DNA of 50,628 nt from Pseudohongiella sp. (GTDB lineage Bacteria > Pseudomonadota > Gammaproteobacteria > Pseudomonadales > Pseudohongiellaceae): contig JAUYSM010000014.1 in NCBI GenBank assembly GCA_030696315.1, forward strand, positions 1 through 50,628. The letters are read 5' to 3'. How positions within the stretch are numbered: position 1 is the first letter of the stretch; every line of letters begins with the position of its first letter. The notes beneath the pieces were generated by a model, which saw only the letters and a list, made by a program, of their open reading frames with translations, did no database searches and had not been told where the DNA came from. Positions 39,191-47,692 of the stretch are shown here, one piece after another. Position numbers and translations under genes: made by a program.

Positions 39191-40165
39191 ATGGATAAAA
39201 GTCAGCAACTTATCGCCAGTGCCCAGCGCACCATTCGAATAGAGCATGATGCGATTGGTTCGCTGAGTTCGCGTATCGACAGCAGCTTTGTCAAAGCCTG
39301 CCAACTCCTGCTCGATTGTGAGAGCCGAATCATTGTGACAGGCATGGGCAAATCTGGCCACATCGCTCGCAAGATAGCGGCCACGTTGTCCAGCACAGGC
39401 AGTCCGGCAATTTTTGTCCATCCCGCAGAGGCCAGCCATGGCGATTTGGGCATGATCACCCACAAAGACGTGGTGCTTGCCCTGTCCAACTCTGGCACAA
39501 CCGAGGAAATTTTAACCATACTGCCCTTGTTCAAACGCAAGGGGGTCCCGCTCATTTGTATGACCGGTAATGCTGACTCCATACTTGCGCGCAGCGCAGA
39601 TGTGCACATTGACGCCAGTGTTGTGGAAGAAGCCTGCCCGCTGGGCCAGGCACCCACGGCCAGCACAACGGTGGCTCTGGTGTTGGGTGATGCACTCGCC
39701 ATGGCCATGCTGGAAGCAAAGGGTTTTACGCACGAAGACTTTGCGTTTTCACATCCGGGTGGTCGGCTGGGTCGTCGCTTGCTTTTGAAAGTAAAAGATA
39801 TCATGCACAGCGGGCAACGCGTGCCCCGCGTGAATTCAGATATACTGCTGAAAGACGCCTTGTATGAAATCAGCAGTAAAGGCCTTGGAATGACAACCGT
39901 GATTGCCGAAGATGGCTCGTTGGCCGGTGTTTTTACGGATGGAGATTTACGACGTGCACTGGATGCTGGCTGCAATATTCTGGAAACCCGGATTCACGAA
40001 GTGATGTCACGACACAGTAAAACCATCAAAGATCAGGCGCTGGCAACAGAAGCGGCGCGAATGATGGAAGAAAACCGCATTTACACACTTGTTGTTGTTG
40101 ATGCGGACAACCAGCTCAGCGGAATAATCCGCATGCATGACCTGTTACAAGCCAATGTGATCTGA
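39191..40165 (+). CDS. kdsD: D-arabinose 5-phosphate isomerase
   Basis: Converts ribulose 5-phosphate to arabinose 5-phosphate, the precursor of Kdo for LPS. The 324 residues have an N-terminal SIS domain (TGMGKSGHIARKIAATLSSTG about 50-70; PAEASHGDLGMI with His83) and two CBS domains (about 205-324, DIMHSGQRVPRV and VMSRHSKTIKDQ). It diverges from mlaC over 233 bp; a CATAAT hexamer around 39145-39155 may be a -10 but has no good -35. kdsC follows 4 bp after its stop. Confidence 0.96.
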   Translation: MDKSQQLIASAQRTIRIEHDAIGSLSSRIDSSFVKACQLLLDCESRIIVTGMGKSGHIARKIAATLSSTGSPAIFVHPAEASHGDLGMITHKDVVLALSNSGTTEEILTILPLFKRKGVPLICMTGNADSILARSADVHIDASVVEEACPLGQAPTASTTVALVLGDALAMAMLEAKGFTHEDFAFSHPGGRLGRRLLLKVKDIMHSGQRVPRVNSDILLKDALYEISSKGLGMTTVIAEDGSLAGVFTDGDLRRALDAGCNILETRIHEVMSRHSKTIKDQALATEAARMMEENRIYTLVVVDADNQLSGIIRMHDLLQANVI

Positions 40166-40169
40166 CAAC

Positions 40170-40757
40170 ATGACGCAATTTCTGGAAGCATTCGAACCCC
40201 TGCGGTTTTATCAACAGGTCGACTCCGTCAAACAATCTGCAGCAAAGATACGCCTGCTGGTGCTTGACGTTGACGGCGTGCTTACCGATGGCCAACTGTA
40301 TTTCAGTGAACATGGTGAGTCTTTAAAAGCATTCAACACGCTGGATGGCCAAGGCATCAAATCCCTGCAAAAACAAGGCATTCAGGTCTGTATCATCAGT
40401 GGCCGACAATCTGCTGCGTTGACATTACGCGCGCAGGCACTTGGAATCTCTCTGATTGCCCAGGGCCGCGAAGACAAATTGGTCGCGATGCTGGAGCTGC
40501 TGGCGGGGCAATCCATTGAGTTGAGCGAAATCGCTTACATTGGAGATGATCTGCCTGATCTGCTGGTCATGCGACATATCGGATTACCCATAGCCGTGCC
40601 GGATGCCCACTTTGAAGTCCACCGCAGTGCGCATGCCTGCACTACCCGACGCGGAGGCCATGGCGCCGTGCGCGATGTGTGTGACTTTTTATTGATCAGT
40701 CAGCAGCGTTATCAAGCGGCAATTTCCATTTATACAGACAGCGGGAGTATCACCTAG
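40170..40757 (+). CDS. kdsC: 3-deoxy-D-manno-octulosonate 8-phosphate phosphatase
   Basis: HAD-family phosphatase releasing Kdo from Kdo-8-phosphate. The 195 residues hold the catalytic DxD motif LLVLDVDGVLTDG (about 31-43), CIISGRQSAA, and IAYIGDDLPDLLVMRHIGLPIAVPDA, which carries the metal-binding Asp pair, then the C-terminal TTRRGGHGAVRDVC that closes the tetramer active site. Its stop codon shares one base with the lptC GTG start. Confidence 0.95.
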   Translation: MTQFLEAFEPLRFYQQVDSVKQSAAKIRLLVLDVDGVLTDGQLYFSEHGESLKAFNTLDGQGIKSLQKQGIQVCIISGRQSAALTLRAQALGISLIAQGREDKLVAMLELLAGQSIELSEIAYIGDDLPDLLVMRHIGLPIAVPDAHFEVHRSAHACTTRRGGHGAVRDVCDFLLISQQRYQAAISIYTDSGSIT

Positions 40758-41362
40758 TGCAGGTTCGTGTACCCAGTAGACGCTGGATCCTTGCCCTTGG
40801 TCCGGCTGCGCTGACCATCTGGTTATTGATCGGACAGGATGACAGCATCCCGCCGGAAACGGATGACATCGCACAACAACTGCCATTGGCAGCGCAATAT
40901 GAAGGCTTTGGCCGCGGCATCAGCAGCGTCATCTACGCCGAAAACGGTTTACAGGCATATACTTTGAATGCCAGCGAACAGAGGCAGTTTCCCAATCAAT
41001 TGACTGAACTTGACCTGCCACACCTGCAGATGTACGACGGGCTCAGTGAGCGCTGGAATATATCGGCTGCTTCAGGCAGAATTCGGGCCTCGTCGGGAGG
41101 TGAGATACTGCAACTGGATCTTCAGGATGACGTTCAGATTACGCACCTTGTTTCTCAGAACTCCGAAATACGCTTACTGACCGAATGGCTGAATATTGAA
41201 CCGCCATCACAAACCTTGTTTACCAGCGCACAGGTACACGTCGTGGGAAGCGGGATCGAACAAACATCAGCGGGTATGTCTGCAGATTTATCTGCAAACC
41301 GACTGAATTTTAACTCCAATATCCAGGGCCGCTATTACCGTGCTATTGACCAAGCAAACTGA
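40757..41362 (+). CDS. lptC: LPS export system protein LptC
   Basis: Bitopic inner-membrane protein that receives LPS from LptB2FG and passes it to LptA. The 201 residues have one N-terminal helix (about 11-24) and a periplasmic beta-jellyroll (LYAEN-like VIYAENGLQAYTLNASEQRQFPN, and LFTSAQVHVVGSGIEQTSAGMSADLSANRLNF). The start is GTG at 40757, overlapping the kdsC TAG by one base. The 3' end overlaps lptA by 23 bp. Sequence conservation is low in this family; context is decisive. Confidence 0.9.
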   Translation: MQVRVPSRRWILALGPAALTIWLLIGQDDSIPPETDDIAQQLPLAAQYEGFGRGISSVIYAENGLQAYTLNASEQRQFPNQLTELDLPHLQMYDGLSERWNISAASGRIRASSGGEILQLDLQDDVQITHLVSQNSEIRLLTEWLNIEPPSQTLFTSAQVHVVGSGIEQTSAGMSADLSANRLNFNSNIQGRYYRAIDQAN

Positions 41363-41906
41363 ATCAAGCTGGCGGTTGCCACTGCGCACACTACTCGCGC
41401 TGGCGCTTGCCCTGCTGTTTGTCACACCATTGACAGCCGTGACGGCAGCTCAACTGTCCGACACCACGGAAGATATTGTTTACAGCGCTGATGGCGGCGG
41501 TAGTATTGAAACCATTGAAAATACCCGCACAACCACCCTGCGCGGCAACGTGCGTATTCAGCAAGGGCTGATTGTCATTGTCGGAGATACCGCCCGTCTG
41601 GAGCAGGATACCGTCACCGGAGATCTGATACGGGTGACTGTTGAAGGTCAACCCGCCAGATTTACCCGCGAAGCCGAAATCAGTTCAGAAACCATCACGG
41701 GCAGCAGCGCTCAGATCATTTATTACAATCAGGCAAACGCTAACGGGGCACCAGAATCGCTGCTTTCCGTTGTTGAGTTTGTTGGCAACGCGAGCTTCTT
41801 GCGAGGACGCACGGCGCTGCAATGTGTTGCAATCAAACATATTGTCGAGACGGGCGCGACCGATTCACCCGGGCCGTGCAGCGGCGTGCTGGCGCCACAA
41901 CAATAA
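41340..41906 (+). CDS. lptA: LPS transport periplasmic protein LptA
   Basis: Periplasmic OstA-type protein that polymerises into the LPS bridge between LptC and LptD. The 188 residues start with GTG inside lptC, have a signal peptide (hydrophobic [17 protein letters not shown], ending near TAA), and the repeating strand pattern [27 protein letters not shown] and [29 protein letters not shown]. The C-terminal region carries two cysteines (LQCVA, GPCSG) not expected from the E. coli protein. Its stop overlaps the lptB start (TAATG). Confidence 0.92.
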   Translation: MLLTKQTESSWRLPLRTLLALALALLFVTPLTAVTAAQLSDTTEDIVYSADGGGSIETIENTRTTTLRGNVRIQQGLIVIVGDTARLEQDTVTGDLIRVTVEGQPARFTREAEISSETITGSSAQIIYYNQANANGAPESLLSVVEFVGNASFLRGRTALQCVAIKHIVETGATDSPGPCSGVLAPQQ

Positions 41907-42631
41907 TGGATACTCTGCGCGCGCATCATCTGGCCAAAAGCTACAAAGGCCGACAAGTTGTCCGGGATGTATCCTTGACGGTCAACAGTGGCCAGATTGT
42001 AGGCCTGTTGGGCCCCAATGGTGCCGGCAAGACCACCTGCTTTTACATGATTGTTGGACTGGTCAATGCCGATGCCGGACAGGTTCTGGTGAACGATATC
42101 GATATGACCCACTTGCCAATCTACGCGAGGGCACGTCTGGGCGTGGGCTATCTGCCGCAGGATTCATCCATCTTCCGCAACCTGAGTGTTGAGGACAATA
42201 TCATGGCGATCCTGCAGACCCGCAAAGACCTGGATCTCACTCAGCGCAAACAGAAAATGGAAAGTCTGTTGACCGAATTTCATATCACACATATTCGCAG
42301 CAACAAAGGCATGAGCTTGTCCGGCGGCGAACGCAGGCGTACCGAAATTGCACGAGCACTGGCCAATGACCCGCACTTTATCCTGCTGGACGAACCCTTT
42401 GCCGGCGTTGACCCCATTTCAGTCAGCGACATCAAATCGATAATCGAACACCTGAGTGCCCGCGGCATTGGTGTGCTGCTGACCGATCACAACGTGCGGG
42501 AAACGCTCGACATCTGCGAAAAGGCGTACATCGTCAGCGAGGGTGGCATTATTGCCGAGGGCACCTCTGAGCAGATACTTGCAAACCAAAAGGTACGCGA
42601 TGTCTATCTGGGCAAAAACTTCCATATATAG
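41906..42631 (+). CDS. lptB: LPS export ABC transporter ATP-binding protein LptB
   Basis: ATPase of the LptB2FG transporter that extracts LPS from the inner membrane. The 241 residues start at ATG 41906, sharing a base with the lptA stop. Walker [13 protein letters not shown] (about 33-44), the Q-loop region [15 protein letters not shown], the signature [15 protein letters not shown], Walker [14 protein letters not shown] and the switch His in LLTDHNV are all intact. An upstream in-frame extension to 41822 overlaps lptA coding sequence and is not needed. Confidence 0.97.
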   Translation: MDTLRAHHLAKSYKGRQVVRDVSLTVNSGQIVGLLGPNGAGKTTCFYMIVGLVNADAGQVLVNDIDMTHLPIYARARLGVGYLPQDSSIFRNLSVEDNIMAILQTRKDLDLTQRKQKMESLLTEFHITHIRSNKGMSLSGGERRRTEIARALANDPHFILLDEPFAGVDPISVSDIKSIIEHLSARGIGVLLTDHNVRETLDICEKAYIVSEGGIIAEGTSEQILANQKVRDVYLGKNFHI

Positions 42632-42636
42632 TCCGG

Positions 42637-42658
42637 TGGGCACTGTCATGGGCACTGT
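42637..42658 (+). repeat. Short tandem direct repeat after lptB
   Basis: TGGGCACTGT occurs twice (42637-42646 and 42649-42658) with a 12-bp period, 6 bp after the lptB stop, at the head of the 173-bp lptB-rpoN gap. No T-tract or obvious promoter is attached. The rest of the gap holds no gene other than a possible 6-codon leader frame before rpoN. Confidence 0.5.
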
Positions 42659-42787
42659 AAATAGACAGCTGCTTTTTGATATTGCAAATGGCAGTGAACA
42701 TCGGCATGATGATTGCTAGGATGATTACTGAATAGTGGTTGTCAGTTCGGCAACGCACATTTGGCTAAACACAGAATTCAAGACACT

Positions 42788-42808
42788 ATGATCGATCGAC
42801 AGTTATGA
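42788..42808 (+). other. Possible 6-codon leader frame overlapping the rpoN start
   Basis: ATG at 42788 opens a frame of six codons (MIDRQL) whose TGA at 42806-42808 overlaps the rpoN ATG as ATGA. rpoN itself has no recognisable Shine-Dalgarno in the preceding 15 nt, so coupling to this leader could supply initiation. The leader has only a weak site of its own, so this is tentative. Confidence 0.25.
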
Positions 42809-44364
42809 AAATCTCGCTACAGCTCAAGCTAGGTCAGCAACTGACCATGACGCCACAGCTGCAGCAGGCAATTCGGCTTCTGCAACTGTCCACTCTGGAT
42901 CTGCAACAGGAAATCCATCAGGCACTCGAATCCAATCCCATGCTGGAAGTGGATGAGAACTTTGATGCCGCCAGCACCGCCGACAACAATTTTGACAGCG
43001 AAGGCGGTGATTTTCTCGAAAAACAAGTCAGCGGCACCCAGGAAACTGATCAGCCTGAGTACGAACACGCTCAAGAGCTCTATCGGGAACTGCCCTCAAC
43101 TGACAATTCTTATGAAAGCTCCGAAGACAGCTCAAGCTGGGACGAAAGCATTCCAGAGCAGCTGCCAGTTGATACCAACTGGGATGACGTCTACCAGAAC
43201 TCCTACTCTACCGGCAGCCCTGCACAAGATAACGACACCGATTTTGAATCACGCGATTCGGCGTCAGAGTCATTACAAGATCATCTTTCCTGGCAGCTGA
43301 ATCTGACCACCATGTCAGACACTGACAGATTGATTGCCATGGCGATTATTGATGCCGTTGACTCTGATGGCAGGCTGTCTGTTTCTTTGGAATCGATTAC
43401 TGAAGGTCTTCAGGAACAGCTCGACATTGAGTTTGATGAAGTTGTTGCGGTCTTACACAGAATTCAACAGTTTGATCCGATTGGGGTGGCGTACCGCGAC
43501 CTTTCCGAATGCCTGCTGATTCAGCTCAATCAAATTCCTCCGGAATTGAGCAACTCAACAATCAAAAATGCCCGTGTTTTGGTGAAAGACTATCTGCACC
43601 TGCTGGGTAATCGCGACTACGCGCAGATTATTCGCCTCGCTCGAATGAAGGAAAATGACCTCAGAGATGCAATCAGCGTCATTGAAAAGCTCAATCCACG
43701 ACCGGGATCGGACATTGCACCATCTTCAACAACGTATATTGTGCCTGATGTTTTTGTCAGCAAAGATCAGCGCAGTGGCCGCTGGCGAGTTGAGCTGAAC
43801 CCGGAAACTGCTCCCAAACTACGGATCAATCCTGACTATGCTGCGCTGGTCAAGCGCTCGGAGAACAGCACCGAGAATAACTATCTCCGTGATAACCTTC
43901 AGGAAGCACGCTGGTTTTTGAAAAGCCTGCAAAGTCGCAATGAGACTCTGCTGAAAGTTGCCAGTCGGATTGTTGAGCATCAACAGGGATTCCTGGAGCA
44001 TGGCGAGGAAGCCATGAAACCCTTGGTCCTGCATGACATCGCCGAAGCTGTCGAGATGCATGAGTCAACCATTTCAAGGGTGACCACGCAAAAATACATG
44101 CACACCCCTCGTGGCATTTTTGAGCTCAAATATTTTTTCTCAAGCCACGTCAGCACTAATGCCGGGGGCGAATGTTCCTCAACCGCCATTCGGGCGTTGA
44201 TCAAAAAACTGGTCACCGCAGAAAACACTAAAAAACCGCTGAGCGATAGCCGCATAGCGGAACTCCTGGATGAGCAGGGTATCAATGTCGCGCGTCGAAC
44301 AATCGCAAAATACCGGGAGTCTTTAAACATTCCTCCATCAAACGAGCGCAAACGACTGGTCTGA
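42805..44364 (+). CDS. rpoN: RNA polymerase sigma-54 factor
   Basis: Alternative sigma factor that needs AAA+ activators and directs nitrogen, motility and other regulons from -24/-12 promoters. The 519 residues have region I ([27 protein letters not shown], 4-30), a long acidic region II (about 48-160), the core-binding region, the helix-turn-helix region ([23 protein letters not shown]) and the C-terminal RpoN box [10 protein letters not shown]. It lies after lptB, as in E. coli and Pseudomonas. Downstream, hpf is missing and ptsN follows after 71 bp. Confidence 0.97.
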   Translation: MKISLQLKLGQQLTMTPQLQQAIRLLQLSTLDLQQEIHQALESNPMLEVDENFDAASTADNNFDSEGGDFLEKQVSGTQETDQPEYEHAQELYRELPSTDNSYESSEDSSSWDESIPEQLPVDTNWDDVYQNSYSTGSPAQDNDTDFESRDSASESLQDHLSWQLNLTTMSDTDRLIAMAIIDAVDSDGRLSVSLESITEGLQEQLDIEFDEVVAVLHRIQQFDPIGVAYRDLSECLLIQLNQIPPELSNSTIKNARVLVKDYLHLLGNRDYAQIIRLARMKENDLRDAISVIEKLNPRPGSDIAPSSTTYIVPDVFVSKDQRSGRWRVELNPETAPKLRINPDYAALVKRSENSTENNYLRDNLQEARWFLKSLQSRNETLLKVASRIVEHQQGFLEHGEEAMKPLVLHDIAEAVEMHESTISRVTTQKYMHTPRGIFELKYFFSSHVSTNAGGECSSTAIRALIKKLVTAENTKKPLSDSRIAELLDEQGINVARRTIAKYRESLNIPPSNERKRLV

Positions 44365-44435
44365 TGCACCCTCTTTGATTGCCAGCGCCAGCCTTAGGTT
44401 CTAGAATAACCAGCTCTTAAAGACGGGATAACTCC

Positions 44436-44900
44436 ATGCAACTGAGCAGCATTCTCGCCCCGGAACGGACACTTTGTAATCTGCCGGGCGTCAGCAAAAA
44501 GCGGTTTTTGACTACGATCAGCGAACATATTGCCAAAACAACCCCTGGCATGAGCGCCGATGCCATCTATACAGCATTGTTGGCACGCGAGCAGTTGGGG
44601 AGCACCGGTATCGGCAATGGGATAGGTATCCCGCATTGTCGGGTCGCAGAATGCCAACGTACAACAGGCGCCTTGATCACGCTGAGCGAAGGCATTGATT
44701 TTGACGCGGTAGACTCGCAACAGGTCGATTTGCTGTTTGTGTTGATAGTACCTGTTGAGGAAACTGCGGAACACCTGAAGGTGCTGGGCGCACTCGCACG
44801 CTTGTTCCATCAGGATGCATTCTGTCATGCCCTGCGAGCCTGCAAGAGCAATGACGAGCTTTATCGCACCGCCATTTACTTTGATGAAAAATCTGATTGA
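44436..44900 (+). CDS. ptsN: Nitrogen PTS enzyme IIA (PtsN)
   Basis: Phosphoryl acceptor of the regulatory nitrogen PTS; it receives phosphate from Npr and controls potassium, nitrogen and envelope functions rather than sugar uptake. The 154 residues contain the active His67 in GIGNGIGIPHCRV and the motifs TTGALITLSEGIDFDAVDSQQVDLLFVLIVP and HLKVLGALARLF. It lies between rpoN and rapZ with the PTS partner ptsO two genes on. Confidence 0.96.
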   Translation: MQLSSILAPERTLCNLPGVSKKRFLTTISEHIAKTTPGMSADAIYTALLAREQLGSTGIGNGIGIPHCRVAECQRTTGALITLSEGIDFDAVDSQQVDLLFVLIVPVEETAEHLKVLGALARLFHQDAFCHALRACKSNDELYRTAIYFDEKSD

Positions 44901-44918
44901 TAAAACGGACTACATTTC

Positions 44919-45797
44919 GTGAGACTTCTGATTATCAGTGGCCGCTCTGGCTCCGGGAAAAGTACGGCACTGAACATGCTGGAAGATCACGGCTATTATT
45001 GTATTGATAACCTGCCCGCCAGTTTGTTGCCAGCCTTTGTTGAGCGTATCTCACGCGAAATCCCTGAACTTCCCAGAGTGGCAGTCAGCATCGACGCACG
45101 TAACCTGCCAGATGATTTAAAGAAGGTGCCCAGCATCATTGCAGACCTGCAGCATTCTACGCTGCATACTGAAATCATTTTTCTTGATGCCAGTGGTCCC
45201 ACCCTGATCAAACGCTTCAGCGAAAGTCGACGCAAACATCCGCTTACCACCGAGACCATCGGGCTCAGGGAAGCCATTAATCGTGAGCGCGAACTGCTTG
45301 ATCCCATTTCAGCGCTGGCCGGACTGTCTATCGATACCAGCACAATGTCTGTTCACCAATTGCGTGAAATTGTCCGCAATCGGGTTTTGGAGAAAAAAGA
45401 CTCCTCACTGGCTCTGATGTTTGAATCATTCGGATTTAAAACCGGTGTGCCTGTGGATGCAGACTTTGTGTTTGATGTGCGCTGTTTGCCCAACCCATAC
45501 TGGGATGACTCGTTAAAATCGCTCACCGGCATGGACAGTGCGGTCATTGACTTTTTGGGCGCACAAGAAGATGTCATTGCTATGCAGACAGACATTGCAG
45601 ACTTTCTGGCTAAATGGCTGCCCCGTTTTGAAGCCAGTAACCGAAGCTACATGACCGTAGCGATTGGATGCACAGGCGGCCAGCACCGCTCCGTCTACTT
45701 GTGCGAACAACTTAAACAACAATTTTCCGGGCAAATCGCCAACGTACAGGTGTTGCATCGAGAACTGAGCAGACCTGAGGCGCATAAAAAATCGTGA
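44919..45797 (+). CDS. rapZ: RNase adapter protein RapZ
   Basis: Nucleotide- and RNA-binding protein that in E. coli guides RNase E to the sRNA GlmZ and so tunes glucosamine-6-phosphate supply for cell wall and LPS. The 292 residues from GTG 44919 have Walker A ISGRSGSGKSTALN (about 6-19), the EIIFLDASGPTLIKRFSESRRKHPL segment and the C-terminal GCTGGQHRSVYLCEQL, both family signatures. The stop overlaps the ptsO start (GTGA). Confidence 0.96.
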   Translation: MRLLIISGRSGSGKSTALNMLEDHGYYCIDNLPASLLPAFVERISREIPELPRVAVSIDARNLPDDLKKVPSIIADLQHSTLHTEIIFLDASGPTLIKRFSESRRKHPLTTETIGLREAINRERELLDPISALAGLSIDTSTMSVHQLREIVRNRVLEKKDSSLALMFESFGFKTGVPVDADFVFDVRCLPNPYWDDSLKSLTGMDSAVIDFLGAQEDVIAMQTDIADFLAKWLPRFEASNRSYMTVAIGCTGGQHRSVYLCEQLKQQFSGQIANVQVLHRELSRPEAHKKS

Positions 45798-46060
45798 TCG
45801 AATCAAGCATAACAATCTGCAATAAAGCCGGACTTCATGCGCGTGCGGCATCGCGGCTGGTCAGCGTAGCCACCCAGTTTCAAAGCTCTGTAAAAATTGG
45901 CAATGAAAAGCTGGTGGATGGGCGCAGCATACTGTCTTTGATGATGCTCGCGGCCGGCAAAGGCACAACGCTGAGGATCGTTGTTGACGGCGAAGACGAA
46001 CAACACGCGCTGGATGCCATCCAGTTTCTGGTTAACAACCGATTTGACGAAGGCGAGTAA
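45794..46060 (+). CDS. ptsO: HPr family phosphocarrier protein Npr (PtsO)
   Basis: Phosphocarrier of the nitrogen PTS, moving phosphate from PtsP to PtsN. The 88 residues have the phosphorylation site His15 in NKAGLHARAASRL and the second-helix region DGRSILSLMMLAAGKGTTL. Initiation is at a GTG overlapping the rapZ stop. PtsP is not in the window. Confidence 0.95.
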   Translation: MIESSITICNKAGLHARAASRLVSVATQFQSSVKIGNEKLVDGRSILSLMMLAAGKGTTLRIVVDGEDEQHALDAIQFLVNNRFDEGE

Positions 46061-46075
46061 TACTCGACAACTGCC

Positions 46076-46636
46076 ATGAAAAGCCCAAACGATGAACTTT
46101 TTGAAGACGGGAATAGCTCTTCAAATGTGGACATCAGCAAAACCAGACGCAAAAAGAACAGCACCGAACTGCAAAAAATGGGTGAAGACCTGCTGAGCCT
46201 TAACAAAAAGCAGCTAGACCAGATTGACGTTTCAGAACCGCTGCTTGGTGCTTTGCGCGAATACCAGCGCATCCCACCACGTCATGAAGCCCGTCGTCGC
46301 CAGCTTCAATACATTGGCAAACTGATGCGTGCCACTGACCACGAGTTGATCCGGGCTGCGCTTGAAAAGCTGCGTACGCCTGATCGACAACAAGTGCGCC
46401 GCAGTCAGGAGATCGAGCGCTGGGGTGAACGCCTGAGTGTGGGTGATACCGACGATATTGAAGCGTTTGTTGAAGCATTCCCGCTGGCCGAACGTCAGGA
46501 GCTCAGACAGTTGTTGCGTCGTTTTCAGCAACTCACTGAAAAAACAGCTGAAGGCGATGCAGCCATTGAAATCAGCGAACCGGCCAAAGCCGCCAGACGC
46601 CGCATCTTCGACTATGTCAAAAGCTGCATGCAGTAG
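46076..46636 (+). CDS. darP: Ribosome-associated protein DarP (YjgA, DUF615)
   Basis: Helical protein that associates with late-assembling 50S subunits in E. coli. The 186 residues match the DUF615 pattern: KKNSTELQKMGEDLLSLNKKQLDQI, LREYQRIPPRHEARRRQLQYIGKLMR, IERWGERLSVGD and the C-terminal RRIFDYVKSC. It follows ptsO by 15 bp and ends the plus-strand unit before the convergent LysR gene. Confidence 0.93.
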   Translation: MKSPNDELFEDGNSSSNVDISKTRRKKNSTELQKMGEDLLSLNKKQLDQIDVSEPLLGALREYQRIPPRHEARRRQLQYIGKLMRATDHELIRAALEKLRTPDRQQVRRSQEIERWGERLSVGDTDDIEAFVEAFPLAERQELRQLLRRFQQLTEKTAEGDAAIEISEPAKAARRRIFDYVKSCMQ

Positions 46637-46660
46637 CGATTTCGTGGCACCTGAATCGAC

Positions 46661-47587
46661 TTATTTCTGAAACAGTGTCAACAAACTCTCGCGTAGCCAG
46701 CGATGCGACGGATCGCTGTCAGATTGACGATGCCAGTACAAATGCAGGTCCAGAGCAGGCACGTCAAATGGCAGTGGCCGCAAACTCAGCGAGTACTGGG
46801 AGGCCAGGAACTTTGGCACGGTCAACACAAGATCCGTGCCACTGACCACCTCAGCGGCTACCCTGTAGTGCTGCACCCTCAATTGTATGCGTCGCTCGCC
46901 CTGCAGCTTCAGCAATGACATATCAACCTGACCCAGGCCCTTGCGTCGACTGGACACATGAATATGTTTCATGGACAGATAGGCATCCAGGGTCAAGGGT
47001 TCATTAGCCAAAGGATGATCAGGTCGCATGGCGCATACATAATCATCACGAATCAAAGACTCATGAGAGACTTGTGTGTCTTCAATCAAGGGGACATCAA
47101 TCGCAAAATCCAGCTCGCCGCGCGATAGATGGCGGACCAGCTCATGACGTTTGGTGTAGTAACTTTGCAGAGCCAGGTGCGGAGCCTGTTGCTCAAAAAA
47201 CGGAAACAGCCGCGGCAAAATGACTGCCTCAGCAAGATCCGTCATACTGAAATGGTAGGTGCGCTCTGCCGATGCCGGGCTGAACTCCTCTCGCTCCAAT
47301 ACACTGGCATTTAACATGCCCAGGGCTGCGGAGATGTTCTGTGCAATTCCATCTGCGATTGGCGTGGGCAACATGCCTTTGGACGTTCTGACGAATAACT
47401 CATCGTTAAACACCCTTCTCAATCTTGACAAGGCATTGCTGACGGCAGGTTGTGTGATCGCCAGCGACTTGGCAGCCTGAGTAAGATTGCGCTCGGTGTA
47501 GATGGTATCAAAGACCAGAAACAGATTAAGATCCAGTTTTTTCAGAAAAGATGCCTCGCTGCGCGCTGTTAGATTTATTGTTACCAT
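46661..47587 (-). CDS. LysR family transcriptional regulator
   Basis: The 308 residues have an N-terminal winged helix-turn-helix (about 17-76, LDLNLFLVFDTIYTERNLTQAAKSLAITQPAVSNALSRLRRVF) and a C-terminal effector domain of the NodD/LeuO-like branch (about 105-300). The ligand is not evident. It is divergent from the histidine phosphatase and phosphotransferase-like genes, the normal arrangement for a LysR protein controlling its neighbours. A dyad with the T-N11-A form lies in the shared promoter region. Confidence 0.92.
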   Translation of the reverse strand: MVTINLTARSEASFLKKLDLNLFLVFDTIYTERNLTQAAKSLAITQPAVSNALSRLRRVFNDELFVRTSKGMLPTPIADGIAQNISAALGMLNASVLEREEFSPASAERTYHFSMTDLAEAVILPRLFPFFEQQAPHLALQSYYTKRHELVRHLSRGELDFAIDVPLIEDTQVSHESLIRDDYVCAMRPDHPLANEPLTLDAYLSMKHIHVSSRRKGLGQVDMSLLKLQGERRIQLRVQHYRVAAEVVSGTDLVLTVPKFLASQYSLSLRPLPFDVPALDLHLYWHRQSDSDPSHRWLRESLLTLFQK

Positions 47588-47602
47588 GAATGATAATCAA
47601 AA

Positions 47603-47626
47603 ATTTCCATAAGGCAAATCTATAGT
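47603..47626 (+). promoter_or_regulatory. LysR-type dyad and -10 in the divergent promoter
   Basis: The imperfect palindrome ATTTCCATAAGGCAAAT (47603-47619) fits the T-N11-A LysR box and ends 1 bp before TATAGT (47621-47626), a good -10 for the plus-strand gene 67 bp downstream. No good -35 is seen, as expected for an activator-dependent promoter. Confidence 0.45.
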
Positions 47627-47692
47627 TCCGGACATCAGTAGCCGGTCAAGCGTCGGCATGTGTAAAGGCAAACAGAAACAGGATTGTGATTC

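Noticed and set aside
39029-39463. Minus-strand frame of 144 codons reaching from kdsD into the mlaC-kdsD gap, considered as a remnant of mlaD
   Set aside because: The sequence shows no MCE-domain features and most of it is antisense to kdsD.
39202-39975. Minus-strand frame of 257 codons
   Set aside because: Fully antisense to kdsD, whose SIS and CBS motifs are clear.
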